Assembly (NCBI RefSeq): GCF_001281405.1
Contig: NZ_CP010401.1
Span: forward strand, 644,001-708,000
Length of the DNA: 64,000 nucleotides
DNA from: Bartonella ancashensis
GTDB lineage: Bacteria > Pseudomonadota > Alphaproteobacteria > Rhizobiales > Rhizobiaceae
Reading direction: 5' to 3'
Positions 10,655 through 20,785 of the stretch are shown piece by piece (the stretch's first letter is position 1; the number at the start of each line of letters is the position of its first letter). A program made the translations under genes and the position numbers. The notes under the pieces are model-generated. The model saw only the letters and a program-made list of their open reading frames with translations. It was not told where the DNA came from and made no database searches.

Positions 10655-11325
10655 TATTTTTGTTGAGGTAAAGCAAAATTAGTTTGTTTTCTTGCTTCAG
10701 CATCACGCAAATAGAGTGGGCTAGGTGGGGTGTGTGATGACTTATTCATAGCAAGGTGAGCGTAAATTGCAACGTTGACGTCTTTGGGTAAAAGCTTATG
10801 CAATATGGTTGTTTTGTCTGTAATATGGATTGCAATAGCATCTACCGCTGGACCAATTAGTGTAGTTTTTTCTGGAAGATTTGCAATAACACTATCAAGT
10901 GTTCGTAAACTTGGCGCGTTTAATGCTATGAGATCCTTACTGAAATTCTGACAGTAAAACATGCCTTCATAGGCTTCAATAACAGCGGTAATATCAGATG
11001 AAATATCATTTTGAATTGCCTGTGCTGTTAATGCTTCAAGTAAGCTAATGCCCACTGCAGGTATTTTCAGTGCCAAAGCTAAAGCCCTCGCAGCTGAGAC
11101 GCCTACCCGTATGCCTGTAAATGATCCTGGTCCAATGTTCACCGCAATACAGTCAATTTTATCAAATGTGGTATCAGAAATATTCATTGCTTGTTCAATT
11201 TGGCTGATAAGTTTTTCAGCATGACCTTTATTCATGCCTTCGCTGATATGCGCAACAACAGATTGATGGTAGATGAGTGCAACGGTACAGTGAGAAGATG
11301 CAGTGTCTATAACAAGAATGATCAT
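10654..11325 (-). CDS. tsaB: tRNA threonylcarbamoyladenosine biosynthesis protein TsaB
   Basis: TsaB is the inactive ASKHA-fold partner of TsaD in the complex that makes t6A37 in tRNA. The 223-residue protein begins with LVIDTASSHCTVALI (phosphate-1 loop) and contains NIGPGSFTGIRVG, the family signature. It is the first gene of the minus-strand cluster, so the promoter of the tsaB-to-nusA series should lie just above 11325. Confidence 0.94.
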   Translation of the reverse strand: MIILVIDTASSHCTVALIYHQSVVAHISEGMNKGHAEKLISQIEQAMNISDTTFDKIDCIAVNIGPGSFTGIRVGVSAARALALALKIPAVGISLLEALTAQAIQNDISSDITAVIEAYEGMFYCQNFSKDLIALNAPSLRTLDSVIANLPEKTTLIGPAVDAIAIHITDKTTILHKLLPKDVNVAIYAHLAMNKSSHTPPSPLYLRDAEARKQTNFALPQQK

Positions 11326-11635
11326 AGGAGTCTTCTAACCGAATATAAAAATAAATGGAAGCTAAGTTGCGGTTTTTGACTGTTTTTTATGCATTTTACA
11401 GTTTTGCTAAAAGCAGCAGTATCAGTAGAGGATGAGATTATCTTGTCTGAGATATGTGTATTATCTCTAAAGGGAAAATCACGTCAGGAAGATACACTCT
11501 TTTGCATTGATTGTAAACGGAGTTAATAAATTGCACCACGAGAAGCTGAGAATAGAGGGAAGAGGCTATAATATATTGGACCTTTTTATTATGGAAATAA
11601 TATAGATAAAAAATTGGGATCCTAGCAAAAAAACC
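11326..11635. other. Intergenic region between recR and tsaB
   Basis: A 310-bp gap between the recR stop and the tsaB start, both on the minus strand. I see no RNA gene, repeat or convincing hairpin. It must hold the end of the recR transcript and the promoter of the tsaB cluster, but no element stands out. Confidence 0.5.
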
Positions 11636-12241
11636 TTAAAAATTTGTTCTTGCTTGTAAAGCTGCAGATAGGGTTCCATCATCGAGATAGTCGAGTTCTC
11701 CGCCTACTGGCACACCGTGGGCAAGTCTGGTGATTTTGATTGAAAAATTGGAAAGTTGATCGGTGATGTAATAAGCCGTTGTTTGTCCTTCAACAGTAGC
11801 ATTGACGGCTAGAATAATCTCAGTAATTGGATTTTTAACAGCTCGGTCTATTAGGGAAGCAATGTTGAGCTCGTCGGGTCCAATTCCATCTAACGGAGAT
11901 AAACGCCCACCCAGTACATGATAGCACGCGGATAAAGTTCCAGCACGTTCAAGAGCCCAAAGATCAGAAATATCTTCAACGACAATGATTGTTGTATTGT
12001 CACGACGTGGATCTGTACAAATTGAACATGGACTAGTTGTATCAATATTACCACAAACGGAGCAAATACAGACTTTATTGGCAGCTTCTTGTATGGCGTT
12101 TCCGAGTGGCTCCATTAATGTTTCTTTTTTCTTGATAAGATGAAGTGCAGCACGACGCGCCGACCGAGGTCCAAGACCTGGCACTCGTGCTAAAAGTTGA
12201 ATGAGGCGTTCAATTTCAGGGCCCGCAATATGCTTAGACAT
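11636..12241 (-). CDS. recR: Recombination protein RecR
   Basis: RecR works with RecO and RecF to load RecA on gapped DNA. From the ATG at 12241 ([10 protein letters not shown]) it has 201 residues. It has the helix-hairpin-helix region ([16 protein letters not shown]), a four-cysteine zinc motif ([16 protein letters not shown]) and a Toprim domain beginning [14 protein letters not shown]. An ATG four codons earlier exists, but the shorter start matches the family. It lies at the end of the dnaX-ybaB-recR module. Confidence 0.95.
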   Translation of the reverse strand: MSKHIAGPEIERLIQLLARVPGLGPRSARRAALHLIKKKETLMEPLGNAIQEAANKVCICSVCGNIDTTSPCSICTDPRRDNTTIIVVEDISDLWALERAGTLSACYHVLGGRLSPLDGIGPDELNIASLIDRAVKNPITEIILAVNATVEGQTTAYYITDQLSNFSIKITRLAHGVPVGGELDYLDDGTLSAALQARTNF

Positions 12242-12276
12242 AGATGACTCCAAGAGAGTGAATCAGGGGCAATCCT

Positions 12277-12600
12277 TCAGAATGGAAGTTTTAGGTTTCG
12301 AGGAATAGGTAAGTCTGATTTTATGCTTCGAGCTTTTTCTTCTATAAGATTTTCAACTTTTGCTCTAGTTTCATTGTAGGCTGCCATAAGAAGGTCTTCA
12401 AGGATTCCAACATCTTCAGGTTTAATTAACGATGGATCTACCCTGATTGCTGAGATGACATAATTGCCATTCATGGTAATACTGACAAGCCCACCCCCAG
12501 CTGCACCAGTAGCTTGTAAGTTGGCCATTTCATTTTTAAAGTTCTGCATTTTTTCTTGCACATCTTTGGCTTTTCTCATCATATTCATCATGTCAAACAT
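12277..12600 (-). CDS. ybaB: YbaB/EbfC-family nucleoid-associated protein
   Basis: A 107-residue DNA-binding protein of the YbaB/EbfC family. It starts MFDMMNMMRKAKDVQEKMQ and contains the GGGLVSITMNGNYVISAI core strand region. It lies between dnaX and recR, with 5 bp to dnaX, as in most bacteria. Probably cotranscribed with both. Confidence 0.94.
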   Translation of the reverse strand: MFDMMNMMRKAKDVQEKMQNFKNEMANLQATGAAGGGLVSITMNGNYVISAIRVDPSLIKPEDVGILEDLLMAAYNETRAKVENLIEEKARSIKSDLPIPRNLKLPF

Positions 12601-12605
12601 AGAGA

Positions 12606-14486
12606 TTAATTTCCTTTTTTACTTTTACTATTTATGTCATCATCTTGTTTGTTGAAGCGGACATCAACAATTTTTGATCCCGGAAAATGGTCAAGAATCT
12701 TTGTGACATCAGAATTTCCTTGTGCATCAGAAAAAAGAGTTTTTTGTATGACCACGCTTTCTTCTCGTAAAGTTAACCTTGCTCCTTCGTTAACTTGGGT
12801 TACAATCCAACTTTGTCCAGTCCATTGATATAACATTTTTTCAATGTCGCTAGGTAGTGAGTGTGGAGCGCCTTCAGCGAGCTTCAATTTTATATATCCG
12901 GGTTCAAAAGAAACGGGCTGAACAAATTCTTCAATGAGAAATATAAACTGAACTTCGCCGTACTGTTTGGCCAAGTTAACAATATCATGTAAAGAATTGA
13001 TCATAATGGGAGAAGATGTATTTTTTATTTCTGATTGAGTGGAAATATTTGATAGACCAGGAGCATTGAAAGAAAGCTCAGCGGCAGAAGAAGCGTTGGT
13101 GATTTCTTCCATTTCTCGAAAATTGGTATTTCGAGAGATTGAAAAGTTGGAATGCTCTTCTTTTTGCGAGGAAAAGGCAACTCTTTCATTCAGAGATTGG
13201 ATTTGAAAATTTTGGTTTTGTACTCTTTCGGAAGTATGTATAAATTTGCCTTTCCTTTCTTCATCATTCATGTTTTGAGATTTTTGATAGGAACGATCGT
13301 GGGTCGTTGCAAGAGAAGAAGGGCTGTCTATAAATTTTTCAATAACTTCATCGAGAGTTGGTAAATCAGCGCTGTGTGCAAGACGAATGAGTAACATTTC
13401 TGCAGCTTGAATGGGATGTGCAGACTGATTGATTTCTTGGATGCCTTTGAGTAACATCTGCCAGTTTCGAGAAAGAACACGGACAGAGAGTTTTTGTGAA
13501 AAATTTAAACTACGGAGGCGTTCTTCTTCAGTAAGTGACAGATCTTCTGTTGTTTGAGGAATAAAACGCAGCCGGGTTACAAGATAATTGAAGTTAGCCA
13601 ATTCTGTTAATATAGTAAGAGGGGCAGCACCTGCATCATATTGGTTACGTAGTTCGTGTAGTGCTTTGACAATGTCTCCTGCCATAATATATTCAAAGAG
13701 GTCAATAATGCGTGCCTGATCTGCTAATCCTAACATTGTACGTATTGTAGTTATGTTTATTTTACCATTTCCATAAGAGATTGCCTGGTCTAAAATGGAT
13801 AGTGCATCGCGTACGGATCCTTCTGAAGCACGTGCTATTATGGATAAAGCTTGTTCTTGGATTTCGATTTTTTCAGATTGAGAAATTTTACGCAAATGGT
13901 CTACTAGAACAGCTGATTCAACACGCCGTAAATCAAAACGCTGACAGCGTGAAAGAATAGTGATAGGAACTTTGCGAATTTCTGTTGTAGCAAAAATAAA
14001 CTTTACATGTGTGGGCGGTTCTTCAAGCGTTTTTAATAGGCCATTAAATGCTTGTGTTGAGAGCATATGAACTTCATCAATGATGTAAATTTTATAACGT
14101 GCAGAAACAGGACGGTACTGTATTTGATTAATGATTTCACGGATATCATCAATACCAGTGTGTGAAGCAGCATCCATTTCTATAACATCAATGTGGCGTC
14201 CTTCGATGATTTGTGTACAGTGTTCGCCAAATGTGTGGAGCGCAGTAGTTGGTTGGTTAATATCCTTTGTTTCATAATTGAGTGCACGCGCTAAGATACG
14301 TGCGGTTGTTGTTTTTCCTACGCCACGAATCCCTGTCAATATCCAGGCTTGAGCAATGCGTCCTGTCTTAAAAGAATTTGTAAGGGTGCACACCATTGCC
14401 TCTTGGCCAATGAGGTCAGAAAAATTGTGAGGTCTGTATTTACGGGCAAGAACACGATAAGGTATCCCTGTAGGCATATGATTCAT
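12606..14486 (-). CDS. dnaX: DNA polymerase III subunits gamma and tau
   Basis: DnaX is the ATPase subunit of the replicative clamp loader. From the ATG at 14486 (MNHMPTGIPY) it has 626 residues. Walker A is GIRGVGKTTTAR, the Walker B/DExx motif is IDEVHMLS and the SRC arginine finger is in ILSRCQRFDLRR. The C-terminal tau region (from about residue 370) is serine-rich and poorly conserved. The zinc-binding cysteines that usually follow Walker A are absent: the segment holds only one Cys (GEHCTQIIEGR). I believe this is common in alphaproteobacteria. The in-frame ATG at 14537 adds 17 unconserved residues. Confidence 0.95.
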   Translation of the reverse strand: MNHMPTGIPYRVLARKYRPHNFSDLIGQEAMVCTLTNSFKTGRIAQAWILTGIRGVGKTTTARILARALNYETKDINQPTTALHTFGEHCTQIIEGRHIDVIEMDAASHTGIDDIREIINQIQYRPVSARYKIYIIDEVHMLSTQAFNGLLKTLEEPPTHVKFIFATTEIRKVPITILSRCQRFDLRRVESAVLVDHLRKISQSEKIEIQEQALSIIARASEGSVRDALSILDQAISYGNGKINITTIRTMLGLADQARIIDLFEYIMAGDIVKALHELRNQYDAGAAPLTILTELANFNYLVTRLRFIPQTTEDLSLTEEERLRSLNFSQKLSVRVLSRNWQMLLKGIQEINQSAHPIQAAEMLLIRLAHSADLPTLDEVIEKFIDSPSSLATTHDRSYQKSQNMNDEERKGKFIHTSERVQNQNFQIQSLNERVAFSSQKEEHSNFSISRNTNFREMEEITNASSAAELSFNAPGLSNISTQSEIKNTSSPIMINSLHDIVNLAKQYGEVQFIFLIEEFVQPVSFEPGYIKLKLAEGAPHSLPSDIEKMLYQWTGQSWIVTQVNEGARLTLREESVVIQKTLFSDAQGNSDVTKILDHFPGSKIVDVRFNKQDDDINSKSKKGN

Positions 14487-14735
14487 TAATAATTCCAACT
14501 TTTGTTCTTCGAACACATCAAAGTAATACAAGAACACAGTTTAAGTAAGGTACATCAGTGCATTTAATAAAAAGAATTTTTCCTCGATTAAAAACCAAGT
14601 TTTTTTAGAAAAAAGCAGCGACGTACCTAAAAATATCAAAGACCTTAAGTTCATTGCACCAGCAGAGAAGCATCACAGAGAACCGCAACATCACGCCAAG
14701 CTATTATCATAGCCAGATATACAATTTATACAACA

Positions 14736-14837
14736 GAGGTGGAAGGCTGGCACAATGACCCGCACCAAAACTCGTTGGGGCTGCTTCTTTCCAGATCTGA
14801 CCCGGTTGGCGAGTGGTTCGTCCACTTCCAACCTCCC
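14736..14837 (-). ncRNA. ffs: Signal recognition particle 4.5S-type RNA
   Basis: The minus strand contains the universal SRP RNA core: GGTCAG, then GGAA, then GAAGCAGCC (around 14780-14812), which binds Ffh. The flanks pair: the 5' GGGAGGTTGGAAG pairs with the 3' CTTCCACCTC to close a long hairpin of about 100 nt. It lies upstream of dnaX on the same strand. End positions are estimated from the stem, not from transcript data. Confidence 0.93.
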
Positions 14838-15389
14838 GGAACCATATTGTCGATTTACAGTGAAAAATCAAGATAAGAAACGAAAAATATAAAAAATCAT
14901 CTAAAAACTTTTAAACATGATGCAATGAGAGGAGTCATCGATTTCGTTTAGAAATATAATTGTGCTCTACAGTCAAGCTTATAAGCTCTGTTTTTATAGG
15001 ATATTGCGAACATATTGGTAGGAATTGAATATGATAGTCCATATTTCAATTTTTCTTATTAAGAAAAATTTTGTCAAAGACTAGTACGTGCAAACTCTAA
15101 GTAATTTGTTCGATATCAAAATACGCTACTTGGGCATCATTTTTATTTTGTAAGGATTGTTCCGATAATGGGAGCACCAGTGCAATTTATAGCTATTAGA
15201 TTTTGTTTGCATAAACTTTTTAAGATGATCTCGCTTTAAAATAAGCCATTACAAAGAATTTACACATTGCATTTAAATTATTGTGTGTGGAGAAGCAATT
15301 TTTGATGTTTTTTCGGAGATTATTTTAGGAAGCCAAGTTTGATAGAGTCCTAAAATTTTATTTTACAATTTAAAATGACCATATTCTTC
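14838..15389. other. 552-bp intergenic region between kdsB and the SRP RNA
   Basis: No open reading frame or RNA gene is recognisable. The left end should carry the SRP RNA promoter. A weak AT-rich inverted repeat sits at 15050-15068 (TTTTTCTT, loop ATT, AAGAAAAA). Nothing else stands out. Confidence 0.5.
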
Positions 15390-16121
15390 TTATGCTAAGA
15401 TTTTCCGAATAGTGTCAAGGTCATGCGGTGTATCGATGCTTAAGGGGCATGTATCAATCAGTTCGACATCAATGCGCATATGGTTTTCTAACGCACGAAG
15501 CTGTTCAAGTTTTTCACGTTGTTCGAGTGTAGATGGTTTGAGTGCTACGAACCGTTCAAGCGTTTCACGTCGATAAGCATATAACCCTATATGGTGGTAA
15601 AAAGGGCCATATCCATAAGGAGCCATGGCACGAGTGAAATATAAGGCTCGTAGGCGATTTGTCGTAAGAGGTGTACCAACAATTTTCACAATATTAGGAT
15701 TTGTTTTTTCGTTTTCTTCGATAATTTGTGTTCCTAAGGTTGCAATATCGGTTAGGTTATTTTCTAAAGGGTACAAAGTGCAGGCAATCTCATTAGGTGT
15801 TATGGTCGGTAAGTCACCTTGCAGATTTATAATGGTGTTATAATGGCGTTCAGGGTCGATATGGGTTAGTGCTTCATAGATGCGATCAGATCCAGATTCA
15901 TGATCGGTGCGTGTCATGATGCATTGGTAACCATGAGCTGTAACAGTTTGTGCGATACTATCATGGTCTGTGGCAATGATAACTGGTCCTAATTCAGCTT
16001 CTTTTGCACGCTCAGCAACATGGATAATCATTGGTTTTCCAGCAATTTCTGCAAGAGCTTTTCTAGGTAAACGAGTTGAACCTATACGAGCAGGGATGAG
16101 AATGAGAGGTTTAAGAGTCAT
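15390..16121 (-). CDS. kdsB: 3-deoxy-manno-octulosonate cytidylyltransferase
   Basis: KdsB activates KDO as CMP-KDO for lipopolysaccharide core synthesis. The 243-residue protein begins with the nucleotide-binding [19 protein letters not shown] and has [13 protein letters not shown] and [10 protein letters not shown], all family hallmarks. It is a single minus-strand gene facing away from the cytochrome gene. Confidence 0.96.
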   Translation of the reverse strand: MTLKPLILIPARIGSTRLPRKALAEIAGKPMIIHVAERAKEAELGPVIIATDHDSIAQTVTAHGYQCIMTRTDHESGSDRIYEALTHIDPERHYNTIINLQGDLPTITPNEIACTLYPLENNLTDIATLGTQIIEENEKTNPNIVKIVGTPLTTNRLRALYFTRAMAPYGYGPFYHHIGLYAYRRETLERFVALKPSTLEQREKLEQLRALENHMRIDVELIDTCPLSIDTPHDLDTIRKILA

Positions 16122-16221
16122 TGCAAAGTTTCAAACACCGTCATTTTTCTAAAATATTGTAAAAAACAAAGAAATCCTATACTAAAAAAACAGTAGTTAG
16201 GCTATGGATGTTTAAATTTAG

Positions 16222-16752
16222 ATGAAGCGATCAACATTTATTTATTGTGTTTGTGTTTGCCTAGTTTTGTTAGTAATAGGGATAGGGGGATTAATCGTTA
16301 GTGGTACAATGGATGATAATCTTGGGCAACAAAAGGTTCAAATCACAAAATATGGTGATGCATTTCAGGAGACGCAGGAAGTGTCGCAGTCTCCTTTATT
16401 ATTGGCAGATCGTTTACGGCAGGGTGATCCTGAAAATGGGCGCAAGCTTTTTCGTCGATGTGCTATATGCCATACTTCGGAGAAAAGTGGAGGAGATCGT
16501 GTTGGTCCTGCGCTTTGGGAGGTAGTGGGTCGTCCTCTTGCAGCTAGAAAAACTTTTCCTTATTCACAGGCATTGCGTAAAAATTTTGATAAGAACTGGG
16601 ATTTTTCTCTCTTAGATCGTTATCTTAAATCACCCAGACGAGCAATACCAGGAACAACGATGTCCTTTCGTGGCATTGAAAATGATCAAGATCGTGCGGA
16701 TCTGTTGCTTTATTTACGGAATCTATCAGATCATCCTGTTCCTTTGCCGTAA
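16222..16752 (+). CDS. Membrane-anchored c-type cytochrome
   Basis: A 176-residue class I cytochrome c. An N-terminal membrane anchor (about 7-28) is followed by a linker and a single-haem domain with C80-A-I-C83-H84. M147 (TTMSFRG) is the probable sixth haem ligand. The layout matches the CycM/cytochrome c552 membrane cytochromes of alphaproteobacteria, which carry electrons from the bc1 complex to terminal oxidase. The exact partner is inferred. Confidence 0.88.
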   Translation: MKRSTFIYCVCVCLVLLVIGIGGLIVSGTMDDNLGQQKVQITKYGDAFQETQEVSQSPLLLADRLRQGDPENGRKLFRRCAICHTSEKSGGDRVGPALWEVVGRPLAARKTFPYSQALRKNFDKNWDFSLLDRYLKSPRRAIPGTTMSFRGIENDQDRADLLLYLRNLSDHPVPLP

Positions 16753-16759
16753 GATAATT

Positions 16760-16787
16760 GATGCAAAGGAGAAGGTAAATTTGCATC
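16760..16787 (+). terminator. Possible hairpin after the cytochrome gene
   Basis: An inverted repeat, GATGCAAA and TTTGCATC, separated by 12 nt, starts 7 bp after the cytochrome stop codon. There is no T-tract, so it may be a transcript-end hairpin rather than a full intrinsic terminator. Confidence 0.35.
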
Positions 16788-16920
16788 AGGAATATCCTTA
16801 TTCTAAAGGTGTGTAGTAAGTTTTGCTTATTCAAGGGGTTTATAGTTTTTTAAAGAAGATTTATTATCAATGCGTTTGCATTGTTGGTATGGTGCGGTTT
16901 AGAAAAGGATAAAACGAAAA

Positions 16921-18042
16921 ATGGGAACCTACATCCTAAGGCGTCTTTTATTAGTTCTACCGACGCTTATTGGTATTTTGACGGTAACGTTTCTTATTGT
17001 TCAATTTACGCCTGGAGGGCCTATTGAAAATATTATTGCCCAATTACAGGGAATGGGTGGCGATTCTATAAGACGAATATCGGGGGGTGGTGATCTTGGT
17101 TTTTCTTCTGATGTTGTATTGGATGGTGCCCATATTGAATCATCTTCTCAAGGATCTCTTAAATATCGTGGTGCACAAGGGTTAGATCCAGAATTTATCG
17201 CTGAACTTGAACGGCAGTTCGGCTTTGATAAACCGCCTTTGGAACGTTATTTCATGATGCTTAGTCGTTATCTGCGGTTTGATTTTGGAGAATCTTATAT
17301 ACAGGGACGTTCGGTTATTGAACTCATTAAGGATGCTTTACCTGTTTCTCTCTCTTTAGGTTTTTGGCATTTACTGATCTCTTATGCTATTTCCATCCCA
17401 TTGGGAATTCGTAAAGCTCTCAAAGAGGGATCTGTTTTTGATGTTTGGACAAGCGCTGCTATTATCGTTGGTTACGCGATTCCTAATTTCCTTTTCGGTA
17501 TTTTTTTATTAGTTTTTTTTCTGGAGGATCTTTTTTTTGATTGGTTTCCGCTAGGTCATTTAACTTCCGATAACTTTGATCAATTATCCTTAGGGGGAAA
17601 GATAGTGGACTATCTTTACCACTTAGTTTTACCATTGACTGCGATGATCATTTCTTCTTTTGCGACAATAACTTTATTGACAAAAAATTGTTTTTTAGAA
17701 GAAATCCGTCAGCAATATGTCATTACAGCTCGAGCCAAAGGATTGAGTGAGCGTTCAGTTCTTTACGGTCATGTTTTTCGCAATGCAATACTTGTCGTAA
17801 TAGCGGGTTTTCCTGCAGCTTTTATGGGATCATTTTTCAGTGGTTCTTTATTGATTGAAATGCTTTATTCGTTGAATGGTATAGGGCTTTTGAGTTATAC
17901 GTCTATTGTTAATCGTGATTATTCTGTTGTTTTTGCTACCCTCTATATTTTTTCTCTAATAGGCCTCATTGTTAGTCTTATCTCTGATGTTGTCTACATG
18001 GTTGTTGATCCACGCATTGACTTTGATAAGAAGGAGTTATGA
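16921..18042 (+). CDS. yejB: ABC transporter permease YejB (oligopeptide type)
   Basis: An inner-membrane permease of 373 residues with about six membrane segments. It begins MGTYILRRLLLVLPTLIGIL and has the BPD-type EAA loop (ITARAKGLSERSVLYGHVFRNA). The Yej system imports peptides. Rhizobial and Brucella homologues protect against host antimicrobial peptides. It overlaps yejE by 4 bp. The substrate-binding protein gene yejA, often next to yejB, is not here. Confidence 0.93.
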   Translation: MGTYILRRLLLVLPTLIGILTVTFLIVQFTPGGPIENIIAQLQGMGGDSIRRISGGGDLGFSSDVVLDGAHIESSSQGSLKYRGAQGLDPEFIAELERQFGFDKPPLERYFMMLSRYLRFDFGESYIQGRSVIELIKDALPVSLSLGFWHLLISYAISIPLGIRKALKEGSVFDVWTSAAIIVGYAIPNFLFGIFLLVFFLEDLFFDWFPLGHLTSDNFDQLSLGGKIVDYLYHLVLPLTAMIISSFATITLLTKNCFLEEIRQQYVITARAKGLSERSVLYGHVFRNAILVVIAGFPAAFMGSFFSGSLLIEMLYSLNGIGLLSYTSIVNRDYSVVFATLYIFSLIGLIVSLISDVVYMVVDPRIDFDKKEL

Positions 18043-19175
18043 TGGACAAGATGGGGAAAGTGTACGATTATAAATTGCAAAAGCAATCTTTTTTATCTCC
18101 GCTGAACATGCGTCGCTGGCATAATTTTAAAAAGAATCGTCGTGGTTGGTGGTCATTGTGGTTGTTTTTATTTTTGTGTTTTTTTTCTTTTTCAGCAGAA
18201 TTTATTGCTAATGATCGCCCGATTATTGCTTCTTACAAGGGAGAGTTACTTTTCCCTATCTTCTTTGACTATCCCGATGAAAAATTTGGTGGGAACTTGG
18301 CAGTAGCAGATTTTCGAGATCCTTTTGTTCAAAGTGAAATCGCTCAAAATGGTTGGGCTGTTTGGCCTCCAGTTCGTTATTCACATAGCACATTAATTGG
18401 AAATAAGGCTGTAGCTTTAGCACCTCCTTTTTGGCTTCAAAGTAAGGAAGAACGTTGTGCTAATTATCCTCAGGGAAGTTTTGATTCAAATTGCACGATG
18501 AGTCAGTGGAATTGGCTTGGAACGGATGATTTAACACGCGATATTTTAGCTCGAGTTTTATATGGTTTCCGTTTGTCAATAATTTTTAGCGTTTTTTTGA
18601 CAGCTGTTTCCATCTTTATAGGTGTAGCAGCAGGGGCCGTTCAGGGATATTTTGGAGGGTGGGTGGATTTAGTGTTTCAACGTTTAATTGAAATATGGGC
18701 ATCTGTTCCATCTCTTTATTTAGTGATCATTATGGCTTCTGTTTTCACTCAGGGATTTTGGATACTGCTAGGTGTTATGCTTCTTTTTCAGTGGGTAGCA
18801 TTAGTTGGTGTTGTTCGCGTTGAATTTTTACGTGCACGCAATTTTACTTATGTTATTGCTGCACGTGCTTTAGGTGTTCCTAATCATATTATTGTAGTGC
18901 GTCACTTATTACCAAATGCTATGACCGCTATTTTAACCTATATGCCATTTTTGTTGACATCGGGCATTTCATTGTTGACATCACTTGATTATTTGGGATT
19001 TGGCCTTCCGCCTGGCTATCCTTCTTTGGGTGAATTGATGCGGCAGGCGACTACTAACTTAAATGCCCCTTGGATTGGTATTACAGGCTTTGTTGTTATT
19101 GCTACTATGTTATCACTGTTGGCATTTATCGGTGAAGCTGTGCGAGATGCTTTTGATCCACGAAAGATACTATAA
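18039..19175 (+). CDS. yejE: ABC transporter permease YejE (oligopeptide type)
   Basis: The second Yej permease, 378 residues. It has an N-terminal membrane segment near 38-55, a long periplasmic stretch (about 56-165) and a core of five membrane helices. The EAA loop reads YVIAARALGVPNHIIVVRH. The protein ends VRDAFDPRKIL, as in the family. It overlaps yejB and touches yejF by one nucleotide, so the three are one operon. Confidence 0.93.
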   Translation: MMDKMGKVYDYKLQKQSFLSPLNMRRWHNFKKNRRGWWSLWLFLFLCFFSFSAEFIANDRPIIASYKGELLFPIFFDYPDEKFGGNLAVADFRDPFVQSEIAQNGWAVWPPVRYSHSTLIGNKAVALAPPFWLQSKEERCANYPQGSFDSNCTMSQWNWLGTDDLTRDILARVLYGFRLSIIFSVFLTAVSIFIGVAAGAVQGYFGGWVDLVFQRLIEIWASVPSLYLVIIMASVFTQGFWILLGVMLLFQWVALVGVVRVEFLRARNFTYVIAARALGVPNHIIVVRHLLPNAMTAILTYMPFLLTSGISLLTSLDYLGFGLPPGYPSLGELMRQATTNLNAPWIGITGFVVIATMLSLLAFIGEAVRDAFDPRKIL

Positions 19176-20785
19176 TGACAGAATTGCTTTCAGTCCGCAA
19201 TTTTTCGGTTGCATTTTATCAAGAAGAAGGAAAAAGAAACATCCTTGATAAGATTTCTTTTGATGTTAAGAAGGGTGAAATTGTTGCATTAGTAGGGGAA
19301 TCCGGGTCAGGAAAATCAATAACAGCTCTGTCCATTTTGCAGTTATTGCCTTTTTTAAAAAATCTTGATCAGTCAGGTCAGATTCTTTTCCATGATAAAG
19401 ATTTGATGAAGCAAAAAGATGAGGATTGGCGCAAAATTCGTGGCAAAGAGATTGCTATGATTTTTCAAGAACCAATGATTTCCCTCAATCCTCTGCATAA
19501 TGTAGGACGCCAAATAGGTGAAGTTTTGAAGGTGCATTCAAATATTTCTGGTGATTCACTGCGTATGCGTGTCATTGATTTGCTGACCCAGGTTGGCATT
19601 CAGGAACCGCAAAAACGGTTAAGTTGGTTTCCTCATCAATTGTCAGGTGGGCAGCGACAACGTGTGATGATTGCAATGGCACTTGCAAATAGTCCGCAAT
19701 TATTAATTGCTGATGAGCCAACGACGGCACTTGATGTCACAATTCAAGCGCAGATCCTTGAATTATTAATACAGAGTAAAAAAAATACGATATGTCAATG
19801 CTTTTTTATTACTCATGATCTGGCTATTGTGCGTCGTATTGCAGATCGCATCTATGTTATGAAAGATGGTAAGATTGTTGAAGGGGGCTCAATAAATGAA
19901 GTTTTTGGGAATCCTCAGCATTTTTATACAAAAAAATTATTGGCGACAGAGTTTAAGGGCCCCCCTCTTTCAGCTGATAAAAAGTCACCTATTTTAATAC
20001 AAGGCAAAAAGATACGTGTTTGGTTTCCAATTAAAAAAGGTTTGTTACGTCGGACGATTGATCATGTGAAGGCTGTTCACGACGTTGATGTTACTATTCG
20101 TATGGGCCAAACTTTGGGTATTGTGGGTGAGTCCGGTTCAGGGAAAACAACATTAGGAATGGCATTAGCACGAATGCTCCCTTCTAAAGGTCAGATCCAC
20201 TTTAATGGTACGAATATTAGCAATTTTACATTTAAACAGATGCGTCCCTTGCGTCGTCATATCCAGATTGTTTTCCAAGATCCATTTGGCTCATTATCAC
20301 CACGCATGTCTATTGGTGATATTATTGCTGAAGGGTCGTGGGTTCATGAACCACATCTTTCTTATTTTGAGCGAAATGATCGTGTTATAAACGCTTTACA
20401 GGAAGTTGATCTTGATCCTGCTATGCGAGATCGTTACCCCCACGAATTTTCCGGTGGACAGAGGCAACGAATTGCTCTTGCGCGTGCAATTGCTCTCAAA
20501 CCACGCCTTGTGATATTTGATGAACCGACGTCATCTTTAGATATGAGTTCGCAAGCGAAGATTGTTGATCTTTTGCGTTATTTGCAATTGAAATATAAGC
20601 TAAGTTATTTGTTGATTAGTCATGATTTAAGGGTTGTTAAGGCGCTTGCTCATGAAGTTGTTGTGATGTTTAATGGAACGATAGTAGAGCATGGTTTTGC
20701 TGATCAGATTTTTTCTCATCCTCAACATGCTTATACACAATGCCTGATGTCTTCCGTATTTTCTTCAGAGTTAGATCGCTTGTAG
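19175..20785 (+). CDS. yejF: ABC transporter ATP-binding protein YejF (two ATPase domains)
   Basis: A 536-residue protein with two fused ABC domains powering YejBE. Walker A motifs are [10 protein letters not shown] (near residue 42) and [10 protein letters not shown] (near residue 321). The signature motifs LSGGQRQR and FSGGQRQR and the Walker B motifs ([24 protein letters not shown]) are all intact. Its last 55 bp overlap the convergent MoeB/ThiF-like gene. Confidence 0.94.
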   Translation: MTELLSVRNFSVAFYQEEGKRNILDKISFDVKKGEIVALVGESGSGKSITALSILQLLPFLKNLDQSGQILFHDKDLMKQKDEDWRKIRGKEIAMIFQEPMISLNPLHNVGRQIGEVLKVHSNISGDSLRMRVIDLLTQVGIQEPQKRLSWFPHQLSGGQRQRVMIAMALANSPQLLIADEPTTALDVTIQAQILELLIQSKKNTICQCFFITHDLAIVRRIADRIYVMKDGKIVEGGSINEVFGNPQHFYTKKLLATEFKGPPLSADKKSPILIQGKKIRVWFPIKKGLLRRTIDHVKAVHDVDVTIRMGQTLGIVGESGSGKTTLGMALARMLPSKGQIHFNGTNISNFTFKQMRPLRRHIQIVFQDPFGSLSPRMSIGDIIAEGSWVHEPHLSYFERNDRVINALQEVDLDPAMRDRYPHEFSGGQRQRIALARAIALKPRLVIFDEPTSSLDMSSQAKIVDLLRYLQLKYKLSYLLISHDLRVVKALAHEVVVMFNGTIVEHGFADQIFSHPQHAYTQCLMSSVFSSELDRL

